Assembly (NCBI GenBank): GCA_049969495.1
Contig: JBMFOT010000007.1
Span: 1 to 64,000 of the forward strand
DNA from: HRBIN16 sp049969495
GTDB lineage: Bacteria > Armatimonadota > HRBIN16
Direction: 5' to 3'
DNA: 64,000 nucleotides
The notes under the pieces were generated by a model. It did not search any database. It was not told the DNA's origin and saw nothing but the letters and a program-made list of their open reading frames with translations. Each line of letters opens with the position of its first letter. The stretch's first letter is position 1. Shown here piece by piece: positions 1-10,020 of the stretch. Made by a program: the position numbers and the translations under genes.

Positions 1-1
1 C

Positions 2-1372
2 ATAGACCATCTGAAAACCTTCGCAGACGCGGGTCTCTACCGCGAGGCTGCCCATGCTGTGCTTCAGGCGCTGGAACGGCGCGCAGCCGCTCAACACGCC
101 TCCATGACGGCACGCCTGCGTGAATGGGCAGACCTTGTTCGGAACTGGCAAACACATGAGCAGAAAACCGTAGAAAAGCTCAAGGAGTGGGCGCACGGTA
201 TCGTGTCAGAAAAGCGTGACCATGGCTACACTCTGGAGTGGCTGGCAATGCTACGCCAGGATTTCGAGGGGTTCTACGAGCAGCTTTCCATTCCGCATGA
301 GCGCATTCGTGACAGGATACGCGAGTACCGTGCCCAAAAGGAACATGTACCCGCTTTTGGAAACCTCACCATGACCAATCTCAATGCCGAAGAAGACGCA
401 GAGTTATGCTTACGGGCTGCTGCCGAGGTGCTTTCCCCTCAGCTGCGCCAAAAAGCGAACGTACTGACGGTCGTGCTTCAGAATAAGGACAAGGAAACAT
501 CACGCGCAGAATACCTGAAGCGGAAACTAGCCCTGCTTTTCGATGTCTGTCAGCCTTTCTGGACCACGAGCCACCCGCCGGGCGAGCCTCGCTTCGAAAC
601 GCTGATGGCGGTGAGTATGCCGATTACCCAAAATGGTGCACACGCTGAAAATGGGCACGCAGATGACCTGCGCGAATCGGTGCGCCAGTTATGCGAACAG
701 TACGGCTACCGCCCAGAGATAGTAAACGATGGCTACCCCTTCGCGCTTACTGTGATGTGCCGCACATACGGCGCACGGGCTTACTACCTGAGAAGCGCCA
801 ACCGAATGCGGCACTTCTATAAGCGGCGAGTGGAAGATCCGAAGGTAAAACTCAGGCTCCACCTGGACAAGCGGTTTTACGGCAAAATCCCTGCTCTTCA
901 TCCTGCGGACATGCAGCCGATGTTCGAGGAGCTGTGGAGCTGGGCGGTAGCATACGGATACGTCGTTTTGCAGGACGAAGCATATTATATGGCGGTATAC
1001 ATCTCCCCCTCTGGCGACACCGTGCCCAAGTATGAAACGGCGTGGCCAATAGCGCTGACCGCGAAACTGCCTTCGGAATGGAAGGATTGGTGCCAAAAGC
1101 GCGCTCTCAGTGAGGACAGACTGGGTGATAGTCGGGAGTCCGCCTATCGAGCCCTCCTAGCCAAGCGGGAACACCTAGATAACTTAGCCTCAGCACGTGC
1201 ACAGCTGGAAAAGGTGCTCGGTCGCGAGAAGATTGCAGCACAGCTGGAAGAATACATCAAGGAACTGCTAAAGGTCATCAACGACACAGATAGCGAGGAG
1301 CAGAGAAGACTCCTCAATATGGAGATGAATGCCCTGATCCGTTACATCAAAAGGCTCCGAGATACCACTTAA
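2..1372 (+). CDS. C-terminal part of a large coiled-coil protein, possibly tubulin-like (partial)
   Basis: The frame is open from the first bases of the window, so the gene starts upstream and only about 456 residues are visible; the GTG at 59 is simply internal. The protein is charged and mostly helical, with coiled-coil-like stretches near both ends (roughly residues 20-120 and 370-450 of the visible part) and no membrane segment. A central motif, aromatic and basic residues followed by LHLDKRFYGKIPALHP, reminds me of the C-terminal half of the large bacterial Tubulin_2-type proteins. It lies 35 bp upstream of a second large protein on the same strand, so the two are probably co-transcribed. 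The family assignment is a weak inference; without the N-terminus the nucleotide-binding part cannot be judged. Confidence 0.55.
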   Translation: MDHLKTFADAGLYREAAHAVLQALERRAAAQHASMTARLREWADLVRNWQTHEQKTVEKLKEWAHGIVSEKRDHGYTLEWLAMLRQDFEGFYEQLSIPHERIRDRIREYRAQKEHVPAFGNLTMTNLNAEEDAELCLRAAAEVLSPQLRQKANVLTVVLQNKDKETSRAEYLKRKLALLFDVCQPFWTTSHPPGEPRFETLMAVSMPITQNGAHAENGHADDLRESVRQLCEQYGYRPEIVNDGYPFALTVMCRTYGARAYYLRSANRMRHFYKRRVEDPKVKLRLHLDKRFYGKIPALHPADMQPMFEELWSWAVAYGYVVLQDEAYYMAVYISPSGDTVPKYETAWPIALTAKLPSEWKDWCQKRALSEDRLGDSRESAYRALLAKREHLDNLASARAQLEKVLGREKIAAQLEEYIKELLKVINDTDSEEQRRLLNMEMNALIRYIKRLRDTT

Positions 1373-1407
1373 ACTGCGGACGGATAACGCGAGCGGAGGA
1401 GCGAGCA

Positions 1408-3510
1408 ATGACCATCTACCCGACGCTGATAATCGGTTCGGGGAAAATCGCTACCCAGACGTTAGAACAGACAGCGAGATTGTTACGCTGCTTCCGCTCG
1501 CCCGTAGAGCACGTGGTGTCGATTGGGATATACGAAGCAGGCGAGGCGAAAAAACTGCACGTCCCGCCGGTAGACGTTCCTGATTGGTTCGTTAACCCCT
1601 TAGCCGAGTGGATGTACCGTATCCGTGTGGAACGAAACCTCGAAAGGGTGCGAAAAGCGGGTATCAGTATCGGTCCAATCGGCGGTTATCTGGTGGTACA
1701 GATCCTGCTCCTTGTCGACAGTGACCAGACCGACTCGGTGCCAGAGATTGTTCATTTGCTGGAGGAGGCTTCGGTATCACTGCAGGAAAAGGTGCCGCCA
1801 AGGTTACATCTGTTGGTTGTCCACCCTCATCCGAGTGCTTTCTCCCCCACCGTAGTTGGAGACCCTAGTGCCTTCGTCCGTACCGGTTCACTCACTTTCT
1901 CTTCTACCTGGATACTTGCTCCTGTACGGTCGGACGGCTCGGTTCTCACTCTGGATGACCTTGAGACCGCTTTGCCCCACTTTCTCTTCGCCTCCCTACA
2001 GCCGATTGACCATTACGAGAAACACTGGTTGTTTCGTAAGCCTCCATCCGCAGACAAAATCTGGCTCGTGCCCGGTTTTGGACTGGTAGTGCTGCCTCTG
2101 CCGGAGATTGAGGACGCTTTAACGCACCAGCTGCTTGCAGACGCCTTTACCGAGCTGACTTCGGAGCCTGAGACCACACCAGAGGTTGACCCGGAGATAC
2201 AGCAGGACGAGGTGACGTGGTGGCAACGCTTACTACAAGCCATACCGAACATCGCCTCGCAGGGGGCAGGGCTAACGCTGTCGCTTGCGCAAGATAAGCC
2301 TAAACTCAGTGGTGACCCTCATCAATGGTTGCAAGAAACGGACGATTGGGATGCACACTGGCGCAAGGAAACATTGCCACAGTGTGAGCAGGCGATGCTG
2401 TCGGCAGCAAACGAAATGCTGGAGGTGTTTCGCAGCTATCTCAGACAGTATATCCAGAATAATATGCTGGTATTTCGGGGTGCTCTGCCTATACTCCGGT
2501 TCGCACTGGACAAAGCCGCCCAAGCGATGGACCGTTGGACAATCTTGAAAATGGAGCTGTCGGAACCCGGCGGAGAAACCGTGCAGTCTGCGAGAACACG
2601 CTTCGAGGAGGCCCTCGAGCGGCTACCTGAACGAGGGCGATTGATAACCATAGCTACTTTGGTCACCCTCGTCTCGTGGGCGGTATTGCAAGGTGCCTTG
2701 TGGTTGTTGGCCCCTCGTCTGGGCGTCTACGTGTGGTGGGCGGTAGTGGTAGCTGCGGTTCTCCCCCCTGTACTGGCTGGTGGATGGGCGTACGCGTTCT
2801 ATCGCCGACGAAAGGCATATCTTCAGGAATGCTGGGATGATTATCTGGGGCGTCTCCATGCACAACATGCTGAGATGCTCCGGTGGAGAGCGTTGCACGT
2901 CCTGCAAAACACGGCACAGGAAATGAAGGACGTTATTACCGACGAACTGCAGCGTGCTCAGCAACTGCAGCAGGACATCAACACTCGTATTTCCCTCTGG
3001 AGACATCTGGCTCACACATTCCGGGTTATGTTACCCTTTCCCTTGCGGGCAATTGTCTCCAACTGGAAGCATATCCAGCCGATAGTACAGGAGCTGTGGG
3101 GTAGACGCGACCTTACCAAAGTGCTTCGCAAAGGGCTGGAGGAGCTGGGCATCAGCACGCTCGTCGAACTGCAAGAGCGCACGGATGATGTGGCTCAGTA
3201 CCTGCGCCATCAGTTGCTTGACCACTGGATGACTCCAGAACACCGACAATCTGCATATTACCTGCGTCTCCGTTTCGGAAACGAAGAAGCCCTGCGCCAG
3301 TGGCTTGATGAGCAGATGAGTGAGGCGGCGCACGAGGCTGCAGCCCTGCTGTGGCGATGCGAACAACCCGCCCAACAGGGGTGGAAGTTATTCGCGGAAG
3401 GGCTCCCGATGCTGAACGGGATTACTCCTGGTGTCCCACACGGTGATGAAACTCTGGTGCTCCCTAATGTGTTTGGCAGAATTTGCGTAGGGCAGACTGA
3501 TACTCCCTAA
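1408..3510 (+). CDS. Large membrane-anchored protein with Rossmann-like N-terminus, tubulin-like partner
   Basis: A 700-residue protein; the ATG follows a GGAGG ribosome site by about eight bases. The N-terminus reads YPTLIIGSGKIATQTLEQ, a hydrophobic strand then a short glycine loop and helix, like the start of tubulin-like or Rossmann proteins, but the usual GLGGTG loop is degraded, so nucleotide binding is doubtful. Residues 1-280 look alpha/beta. Residues 330-410 are helical. Two hydrophobic segments lie near residues 412-460 (LITIATLVTLVSWAVLQ and a following VVVAAVLPPVLAGGWAY stretch), followed by long helices to residue 640. It probably forms a pair with the truncated gene just upstream. 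Function is unknown; a cytoskeletal or membrane-scaffold role is only a guess. Confidence 0.6.
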   Translation: MTIYPTLIIGSGKIATQTLEQTARLLRCFRSPVEHVVSIGIYEAGEAKKLHVPPVDVPDWFVNPLAEWMYRIRVERNLERVRKAGISIGPIGGYLVVQILLLVDSDQTDSVPEIVHLLEEASVSLQEKVPPRLHLLVVHPHPSAFSPTVVGDPSAFVRTGSLTFSSTWILAPVRSDGSVLTLDDLETALPHFLFASLQPIDHYEKHWLFRKPPSADKIWLVPGFGLVVLPLPEIEDALTHQLLADAFTELTSEPETTPEVDPEIQQDEVTWWQRLLQAIPNIASQGAGLTLSLAQDKPKLSGDPHQWLQETDDWDAHWRKETLPQCEQAMLSAANEMLEVFRSYLRQYIQNNMLVFRGALPILRFALDKAAQAMDRWTILKMELSEPGGETVQSARTRFEEALERLPERGRLITIATLVTLVSWAVLQGALWLLAPRLGVYVWWAVVVAAVLPPVLAGGWAYAFYRRRKAYLQECWDDYLGRLHAQHAEMLRWRALHVLQNTAQEMKDVITDELQRAQQLQQDINTRISLWRHLAHTFRVMLPFPLRAIVSNWKHIQPIVQELWGRRDLTKVLRKGLEELGISTLVELQERTDDVAQYLRHQLLDHWMTPEHRQSAYYLRLRFGNEEALRQWLDEQMSEAAHEAAALLWRCEQPAQQGWKLFAEGLPMLNGITPGVPHGDETLVLPNVFGRICVGQTDTP

Positions 3511-3572
3511 TCCCCCCAAAGCAGGAACCCTCCCCATCTCCCGCCAAACTTTACCTCACGAGGAGGCTTCCT

Positions 3573-6500
3573 ATGCGTGTACTCATTCTGTTCACCGTGC
3601 TGTGTATCGGCATCACGCTGGGAAAGGCGGATAGCATGCCCAAAAAGAGCGTTGCCCTGTTCACACCTGAAGAGATACAGCGTGCGCGTCACCGTCTGGC
3701 GAACGAGGAGCCGGCGCGTCAGGCGGTGCAGGACATCCTGCAGATGGCAGAGCGATGGGCGCAGTGCAGTGATGACTACCTGCGCGAGACCATCCCCCCG
3801 CCGCAGGTTCCTCGCGCGTTCAACATCAGCTTCTCCGGGTGCCCCGTGTGCGGTAGAGAAACCTTTAAATACGGCAACTACGGCTTCGAAACACCGCTGG
3901 AGAAACCGTGGAAGGTCATCTGTCCGAACTGCAAGAGCGAGTTCCCATCCAACGACTTCGGCGCGTTCCTGAAAAGCGGGATGAGCGACCGCTCCCTGCT
4001 CACAGGCGACTATCCCGACGACGGCTGGGGCTGGAAGAAGCCCGGCGAGGAGAAGAAATACTGGTTCGTTGCCTACTACTGCCACTGGCACTGGATGCGC
4101 CACATCATCCCAGCGGTGCACAATCTGGCGCGGGCATACCTGCTAACCGGAGACCGACGCTACGCGCACAAGGCGCTGGTGATGCTCTGCCGTATCGCCG
4201 ACTACTATCCCGATATGGACCACAACAAGCAGTCGCGCTACGCCACCGAGTTCTTACCCTCCTACACCGGCAAAATCGTCAACGCCATCTGGGAGACAGG
4301 CGTGGCGACGAACCTCGCGGAGGCGGTGGATTTTGTCTGGGATGCCATCGACGAGGATGCGGAGCTGCACAGGTCGTTGGGCAAGGACGCCGACGCCATC
4401 CGCCAGCATCTCTACCGCAACCTGCTAATGGAATTCGTCAAAGCCTTCAAGGAGTACCGTATTTCCGGTAACTATGGGATGCACCAGAAGACGCTGCTCA
4501 CCACCGCCATTGTCTCCCAGGACCCGGAGCTGCTGAAGTGGTCAACCGATTACCTGCTGCACAACACGGGCGACCGCTACACACACGAGGGGTTACAGTT
4601 CGCGCTCGCTAACCTCTTCTTCCGCGAGGGGATGGGGCACGAATCCGCGCCCGGATACCATTTCCTCTGGAATCAGGAGGTGGCACGCATCTGTGACACC
4701 CTGCAACGCGTAGGGGTGAATCTGTTCGAGCACCCGATGGTTCGTCGATTGTTCTACTATCCGTTCGAGATGAGTGCAGCAAAGGGGTTTACGCCCACCA
4801 TCGGCGATTCGGGCAGTGTGGAGAGCTCGCGTATCGACTTGCCCGCGTGGATGGCGGAAATCGCCTACCGCCAGTATGGCGACCCGTTGTTCTATCCTTT
4901 CCTCCCCAAGCCGCAGGGCAACGCCGAACGCGCCTACACAGGGTTCGCCGACCTGTTCCTGCCGGCGTTCCCGCAGGCGCCCTCTGCCCAGCCCGACACC
5001 TCACCCTACGAGCGCTCGCGCCTGCTGGGCGATTATGGACTGGCAATTCTGCGCGGGGGAGAGGGCGAGAACCAGCGTGCGCTCACCCTGTACTACGGCT
5101 GGGCAGGCGGTGGACACGGGCATTACGACCGGCTCAATATCGAACTGTTCGCCTTTGGCAAAAAGTTACTGCCCGACCTCGGCTATCCGCAGTTTGCCGC
5201 CGACGACCCCGAGCCGCCCGGCTGGACGACGCACACCGTCAGCCACTGTACGGTGATGATCGACGCACAGCGACAGGCGAATTTGGCAAGGGGACGCCTG
5301 CATCGCTTCGCGCAATCACAGTGGGTACGACTCGTGGACGCCTCCGCCGAGAGCGTCTATCCCGATAGGGCGTCCCTCTACCGCCGACAAACAGCCATGA
5401 TAGACCTGCCGGGCGACGATGCCTTCTATGTGGTGGACGTGTTTCACGTGCGGGGCGGCAAACAGCATCATTACTCCCTGCACCTGCCGACGGCGGAGGT
5501 TCTGTACAGGGGCGTAGCGTTTCCCGAACCGCGCCCCGGTACGCTCGCGGGCGAGAACGTGCCCTTTGGCACGATGTACGACGACCCCCAGCGTGCGAAC
5601 GCCACTTCAGGCTTTGACGGGTATACGGGTAGCGGCTTCGCCTTCCTCACCGAACCGCAGGAGACGCAAAGCGACCGTCCCTGGCTGGCAAGCTGGCGTC
5701 AGGGCGACACCCGCCTGCGCATCCACTGGCTGCCCACACAACCCATGCGCTTTATCGCCTGCAACGGCTATCCCAAGGGTAACCGCGCCAACCCACCGCT
5801 CAAATACCTGATTGCCCACACGCAGGCGGAAGGAGCAGAACCTCTACGCACCACCTTCGTCACGGTGATCGAGGCGTCGCGAAGCACGCCACCCATCCGC
5901 AGGGTGCGCCTGCTTCCGCTTTCGTCAGCCGGTGCAGACGCTGTGGCGATAGAGATAGTCCATCGGCACGGACGCGATGTGGTTTTGCTTTCCCTCACGC
6001 CGGAGAAGCGGGTGGAGTTGCCGGACGGTACCACCTGTGGAGCGGTTTTCGCGGTGATGCGTTATGATAGCGAAGGCGAACTCCGACAGGCGTTCGTGAG
6101 CGGTGGCGAGGTTGTTCATCGCGACCGGAAGCTACAGGCACACGACCTACGGGGAACCGTTACAGAGGTGTTGCCAGACAACCACGAGGTAGTGGTTCAC
6201 CTGCAAGCCAACGTCACCGCGGAGACACTGCAACACCGCGCGGTGCTGTTCCGTGCGGGAGAGCATCAGGCGGACTACCAGATCCTCCGCGCCCGGCGCG
6301 AGGGCAACCGGTGGAGGCTGTGGCTGGGCGATTACGAGTTCCTGCGCGGCAGGGCGCTGGTCGGCGAGATCGACGAGGCACAGCGTGTCGTCCGCACGCC
6401 CACCGTGCTGGCTCTGGATGCGGTGGCACCCGTGCAGGGCATGGCGGTCAGCAACGAGGCGCGTACCGTCTGGTGGAGGTTGCGGTCCACCCGCCGGGGC

Positions 6501-6641
6501 GAGATACTGCTGGAAGGAGACGCTCCCCTCGCCTCGCTGCGGACAGATTCCGACGGCGACGGTCGCGCCGTGCTGCTCATCTGGGACATCGGTACGGGCG
6601 ACAGCGTGCTTATCCCGGCTCAGGCGGAAGTCGCTCGCTAG
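3573..6641 (+). CDS. Secreted heparinase II/III-like polysaccharide lyase
   Basis: A 1022-residue protein with a Sec-type signal peptide (MRVLILFTVLCIGITLGKA). The start is supported by GAGGAGG seven bases upstream. An alpha/alpha-toroid region (about residues 120-450) carries ISGNYGMHQK, placed like the Asn/His active-site region of heparinase-family lyases. The beta-sandwich heparinase II/III domain starts near residue 487 and includes GGGHGHYDRLNIELF. Two CxxC motifs (CPVCG near residue 90, CPNCKSEFP near 116) would make a small metal-binding knuckle in front of the toroid, which is unusual. Such enzymes cleave uronate-containing polysaccharides by beta-elimination outside the cytoplasm. 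The substrate cannot be told from sequence. The last 350 residues are extra beta-rich sequence of unknown role. An alpha-mannosidase gene follows. Confidence 0.8.
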   Translation: MRVLILFTVLCIGITLGKADSMPKKSVALFTPEEIQRARHRLANEEPARQAVQDILQMAERWAQCSDDYLRETIPPPQVPRAFNISFSGCPVCGRETFKYGNYGFETPLEKPWKVICPNCKSEFPSNDFGAFLKSGMSDRSLLTGDYPDDGWGWKKPGEEKKYWFVAYYCHWHWMRHIIPAVHNLARAYLLTGDRRYAHKALVMLCRIADYYPDMDHNKQSRYATEFLPSYTGKIVNAIWETGVATNLAEAVDFVWDAIDEDAELHRSLGKDADAIRQHLYRNLLMEFVKAFKEYRISGNYGMHQKTLLTTAIVSQDPELLKWSTDYLLHNTGDRYTHEGLQFALANLFFREGMGHESAPGYHFLWNQEVARICDTLQRVGVNLFEHPMVRRLFYYPFEMSAAKGFTPTIGDSGSVESSRIDLPAWMAEIAYRQYGDPLFYPFLPKPQGNAERAYTGFADLFLPAFPQAPSAQPDTSPYERSRLLGDYGLAILRGGEGENQRALTLYYGWAGGGHGHYDRLNIELFAFGKKLLPDLGYPQFAADDPEPPGWTTHTVSHCTVMIDAQRQANLARGRLHRFAQSQWVRLVDASAESVYPDRASLYRRQTAMIDLPGDDAFYVVDVFHVRGGKQHHYSLHLPTAEVLYRGVAFPEPRPGTLAGENVPFGTMYDDPQRANATSGFDGYTGSGFAFLTEPQETQSDRPWLASWRQGDTRLRIHWLPTQPMRFIACNGYPKGNRANPPLKYLIAHTQAEGAEPLRTTFVTVIEASRSTPPIRRVRLLPLSSAGADAVAIEIVHRHGRDVVLLSLTPEKRVELPDGTTCGAVFAVMRYDSEGELRQAFVSGGEVVHRDRKLQAHDLRGTVTEVLPDNHEVVVHLQANVTAETLQHRAVLFRAGEHQADYQILRARREGNRWRLWLGDYEFLRGRALVGEIDEAQRVVRTPTVLALDAVAPVQGMAVSNEARTVWWRLRSTRRGEILLEGDAPLASLRTDSDGDGRAVLLIWDIGTGDSVLIPAQAEVAR

Positions 6642-6667
6642 GGGAATAGCCCCTGCAACGCCTTGCC

Positions 6668-6723
6668 AAACCTCCCCACAAAGGTTCTCACTGTGTATAG
6701 ACGCAGAGGGCGAGGGGAGGTTT
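6668..6723. repeat. Inverted repeat in the lyase/mannosidase gap
   Basis: Perfect 10-bp arms, AAACCTCCCC at 6668-6677 and GGGGAGGTTT at 6714-6723, flank a 36-base loop in the 203-bp gap. It could be a weak terminator for the lyase gene, a remnant of one of the interspersed repeats, or a regulatory hairpin. There is no long T tract, so intrinsic termination is uncertain. Nothing else recognisable fills this gap. Confidence 0.4.
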
Positions 6724-6844
6724 CCAGCCGAGCGTTAGCGGAGCATCTCGGTTCTCATGGGCAGGAAGAGCACCCTTGTCAGGAGAAACTACCGGTACTG
6801 TCTCGGCAAACAACGCCAAGTACGGAGGTGACGAGAGGGCATCC

Positions 6845-9800
6845 ATGCTCAAGCATCCTGAACTCACTCTGGCGCGGGTGGAGCGTTTTATCCGCAACGA
6901 CCTCCAGCCCCGCATCTGGGCACAACAGATACCCATGCAGGCGGCGGTGTACCGCCCTGAAGGCAAAATCTCCCCCGAAGACGCCCCACGACAAGCGTAT
7001 GTGCCTGTGGAGCCGGGGTATACCTGGGGACCGATATGGAGCGATGCGTGGTTTCGCTTTACCGCTCTGGTTCCCCCCGAATGGCGCGGAGAAGCCATCT
7101 GTGCGCTGATAGACTGCGGAGCGGAGGCGGTGGTCTGGGTGGGAAACGACCCACGACAGGGCATCGACGGAAACCACCGCGAGTATCTGGTCACCGAGTC
7201 GGCGCGGGGAGGCGAGGAAATCACCCTCTACGTGCAGGCAACAGGCATGAACCCGTATGTGAGCGTGGATGCCAAACCGGTAGAGCCTCCGCCAAACCCC
7301 TTCACCTTCCGTATGGCGAATCTGGCGGTGTGGCACCGCGACATCACTGCACTATACTTCGATATGCGCGTGGCGCTGGAGGTGCTAAAGGAACTGCCCG
7401 CGAACGAACCTCGCCGGGCGCAACTGCTGACCGCGCTGAACGCCGCCGTCAACGCCTTCGACCCCGACGACCGAAACAGCATCGCCCGCTGTCGCCAAAT
7501 CGTTGCGCAGGTGTATAACAAGCCCGCTTGCCCCTCTGCGCACGAGATCAGCGCGATTGGACATGCCCATATCGATACCGCGTGGCTGTGGCCCCTCGAA
7601 CGCACACAGCAGAAGTGCATTCATACCTTTGCCACCGCCCTGCGCCTGATGGACATGTATCCCGAATACAAGTTCATCTGCTCGCAGGCACAGCAGTATG
7701 CGTGGGTGAAGGAGCTGGCTCCGCGTCTGTACGAGCGCATCAAGCAGAAGGTGCGTGAGGGGCAGTGGGAAGTGGCTGGCTCGATGTGGGTGGAAGCGGA
7801 TTGCAACATCACCGGCGGCGAGTCGCTGGTACGGCAGATTCTGTACGGCAAACGGTTCTGGATGCAGGAATTCGGTATCGAAACGGTAGACCTGTGGCTG
7901 CCGGACGTGTTCGGTTACGCGGCGTGCCTGCCGCAAATCCTGAAGAAGGCGGGCGTCCGCTATTTTATGACCCAGAAAATCAGCTGGAACCAGATGAACA
8001 AGTTCCCGCATCACACCTTCCTGTGGCAGGGCATCGACGGCACGCGCATCTTCACGCACTTTCCCCCCGCCGACACCTACAACGGCAACATGACACCGCG
8101 CGAACTGATGTACCACGTGCACAACTTCCGTGAGCACGACCGCGCCAGCCGCGCGCTCTACATTTACGGTTATGGCGACGGCGGAGGCGGTCCCACCGTG
8201 CAGATGCTGGAATACGCCCGACGCCTGCGCGACGTGGAGGGGATGCCGCGCGTGACGCTGGAGTTCGCCCGCGACTTCTTTGCAAAGGCGGAGGCAGAGG
8301 CCAAAGACCTGCCCGTGTGGGTAGGCGAGCTCTATCTGGAGCTGCATCGCGGAACCTACACCACGCAGGCACGCAATAAGCGACACAACCGCAAGAGCGA
8401 GTTCCTGCTGCGCGAGGCGGAATTTCTCTCCTGCGTGCGCCCCGACGGGCTGAGCCGCTACCCGGCTCAGGAGCTCGAGCGCGCGTGGAAGCTGGTTCTG
8501 CTCAACCAGTTCCATGACATCATCCCCGGCTCATCGGTGAGCGAGGTGTATCGCGACTCCGAGCGCGACTATGCGCAGGTGCGGGAGATTGCAGAGCGAA
8601 TCATCGACGACGCCCTGCACGCCATCGGTGAGCAGGTGAACACCGAAGGGATGCGGATGCCTGTGCTGGTGGTGCGCACAACGCCCCCCGCGCCTTCTAC
8701 ACAGGTGGTTGCAGTGGCCTTGCCTGACGGTGTTGCTCCACGTTCCGCGCTCTTTGACGAAACGGTGCTGCCCGTACAGGTGGTGGAGGATGGGAACGTC
8801 CGTGTCGCCCTGCTGGAAGACTGGTGCGCCTCGGAAGGGTATGCTTACACCGTGTACGACCTGCGTGAGGAACCTTGCGAGGAAGCCAATCCGTTTACCG
8901 TCTCCCCTTGCGTGCTGGACAACGGCATCCTGCGGATAGAGTTCGATGCGCGGGGGCTGATAGAACGCATTTACGACCGCGAGAACGGGCGCGAGGTGCT
9001 TGCGCCCGGTGAGAGGGGCAATCAGCTACAGCTGTTCGAGGACAAGCCCCTCTACTGGGACGCGTGGGACATCGACGTCTTCTATCAGGAGAAAGGGCGC
9101 GTGATTACCGAACTGGACTCGGTAGAGGTGGTGGAGAGCGGGCCGGTTCGGGCAGCCATCCGCTTCACACGCCCCTTCGGCAACTCACGCATCACCCAGA
9201 CGGTGCAGCTGGCGAAGGGTAGTCGGCGCATCGATTTCGTGACCGAAGTGGACTGGTACGAGGAGCATAAACTGCTCAAGGTGGCTTTTCCTGTGGCGAT
9301 TAACAGCCAGCGCGCGACTTACGAGATACAGTATGGTCATGTGGAGCGTCCAACACACTACAACACCAGCTGGGACATGGCGCGTTTCGAGGTCTCCGCG
9401 CAAAAGTGGGTAGACCTGAGCGAACACGGCTACGGCGTAGCGTTGCTCAACGACTGCAAGTACGGGCACGACGTGTTCGGTAACACCCTGCGCCTCACCC
9501 TGCTGCGTGCGCCCAAAGCCCCCGACCCTGAGGCGGACATGGGACATCACCGCTTCACCTATTCGCTGTTTCCCCATGCGGGCACGCTGCAGGAGAGCGG
9601 GGTGATTGAAGAGGCATACTGGCTGAACTGCCCACCCAGAGCGACGATATTGCCTGCGGACCGGCACGGCAGCAGGAACACCGAAGAACAGTTCTTCTGG
9701 CTGAATCGTGACGGGGTGATCCTCGAATCGGTCAAAAAGGCGGAAGACGAAGAGGCAATTATCGTTCGGCTGTACGAAGCGTACAACTCGCGCGGAGAGG

Positions 9801-9952
9801 TCACCGTGACCACCAGCCTGCCCGTGCGCGAGGCGGTGCTTTGTGACCTGTTGGAACGGGATACCCAGCCTCTGCAGGTGCAGGACGGTTCCTTCACCAT
9901 CACCGTTCAGCCCTTTGAGATAGTCACGGTGAAGCTGCGGTTGACAACGTGA
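6845..9952 (+). CDS. Alpha-mannosidase, glycoside hydrolase family 38
   Basis: The ATG at 6845 gives 1035 residues beginning MLKHPELTLARVERF; it has purine-rich GGAGGTG and GAGAGG upstream, whereas an in-frame TTG at 6776 would only add a non-conserved tail. The GH38 catalytic module holds the zinc motif HAHIDTAWLWP (H240, H242, D244) and the nucleophile region LPDVFGYAACLPQ (D354). The middle three-helix domain contains LNQFHDIIPGSSV, strongly typical of the family, followed by C-terminal beta domains. No signal peptide is seen, so it should act in the cytoplasm, hydrolysing alpha-mannosides or mannooligosaccharides that have been imported. Length is typical of bacterial class II enzymes. 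It sits behind the secreted lyase and may share its regulation. Confidence 0.93.
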   Translation: MLKHPELTLARVERFIRNDLQPRIWAQQIPMQAAVYRPEGKISPEDAPRQAYVPVEPGYTWGPIWSDAWFRFTALVPPEWRGEAICALIDCGAEAVVWVGNDPRQGIDGNHREYLVTESARGGEEITLYVQATGMNPYVSVDAKPVEPPPNPFTFRMANLAVWHRDITALYFDMRVALEVLKELPANEPRRAQLLTALNAAVNAFDPDDRNSIARCRQIVAQVYNKPACPSAHEISAIGHAHIDTAWLWPLERTQQKCIHTFATALRLMDMYPEYKFICSQAQQYAWVKELAPRLYERIKQKVREGQWEVAGSMWVEADCNITGGESLVRQILYGKRFWMQEFGIETVDLWLPDVFGYAACLPQILKKAGVRYFMTQKISWNQMNKFPHHTFLWQGIDGTRIFTHFPPADTYNGNMTPRELMYHVHNFREHDRASRALYIYGYGDGGGGPTVQMLEYARRLRDVEGMPRVTLEFARDFFAKAEAEAKDLPVWVGELYLELHRGTYTTQARNKRHNRKSEFLLREAEFLSCVRPDGLSRYPAQELERAWKLVLLNQFHDIIPGSSVSEVYRDSERDYAQVREIAERIIDDALHAIGEQVNTEGMRMPVLVVRTTPPAPSTQVVAVALPDGVAPRSALFDETVLPVQVVEDGNVRVALLEDWCASEGYAYTVYDLREEPCEEANPFTVSPCVLDNGILRIEFDARGLIERIYDRENGREVLAPGERGNQLQLFEDKPLYWDAWDIDVFYQEKGRVITELDSVEVVESGPVRAAIRFTRPFGNSRITQTVQLAKGSRRIDFVTEVDWYEEHKLLKVAFPVAINSQRATYEIQYGHVERPTHYNTSWDMARFEVSAQKWVDLSEHGYGVALLNDCKYGHDVFGNTLRLTLLRAPKAPDPEADMGHHRFTYSLFPHAGTLQESGVIEEAYWLNCPPRATILPADRHGSRNTEEQFFWLNRDGVILESVKKAEDEEAIIVRLYEAYNSRGEVTVTTSLPVREAVLCDLLERDTQPLQVQDGSFTITVQPFEIVTVKLRLTT

Positions 9953-10020
9953 ACCGTCTCATGCTACAGTGAGAGCCGGTATTCTTACCGGTAAATCCGG
10001 AGGGATGAGGTAAAACGAGC

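Noticed and set aside
7385..8515. 376-codon minus-strand frame opposite the alpha-mannosidase
   Set aside because: Antisense shadow of a clear GH38 gene; composition follows the codon pattern of the plus strand and no family is recognised.
9976..9991. CCGGTA-TTCT-TACCGG hairpin after the alpha-mannosidase gene
   Set aside because: Only a 6-bp stem with no T run; too weak to call a terminator.
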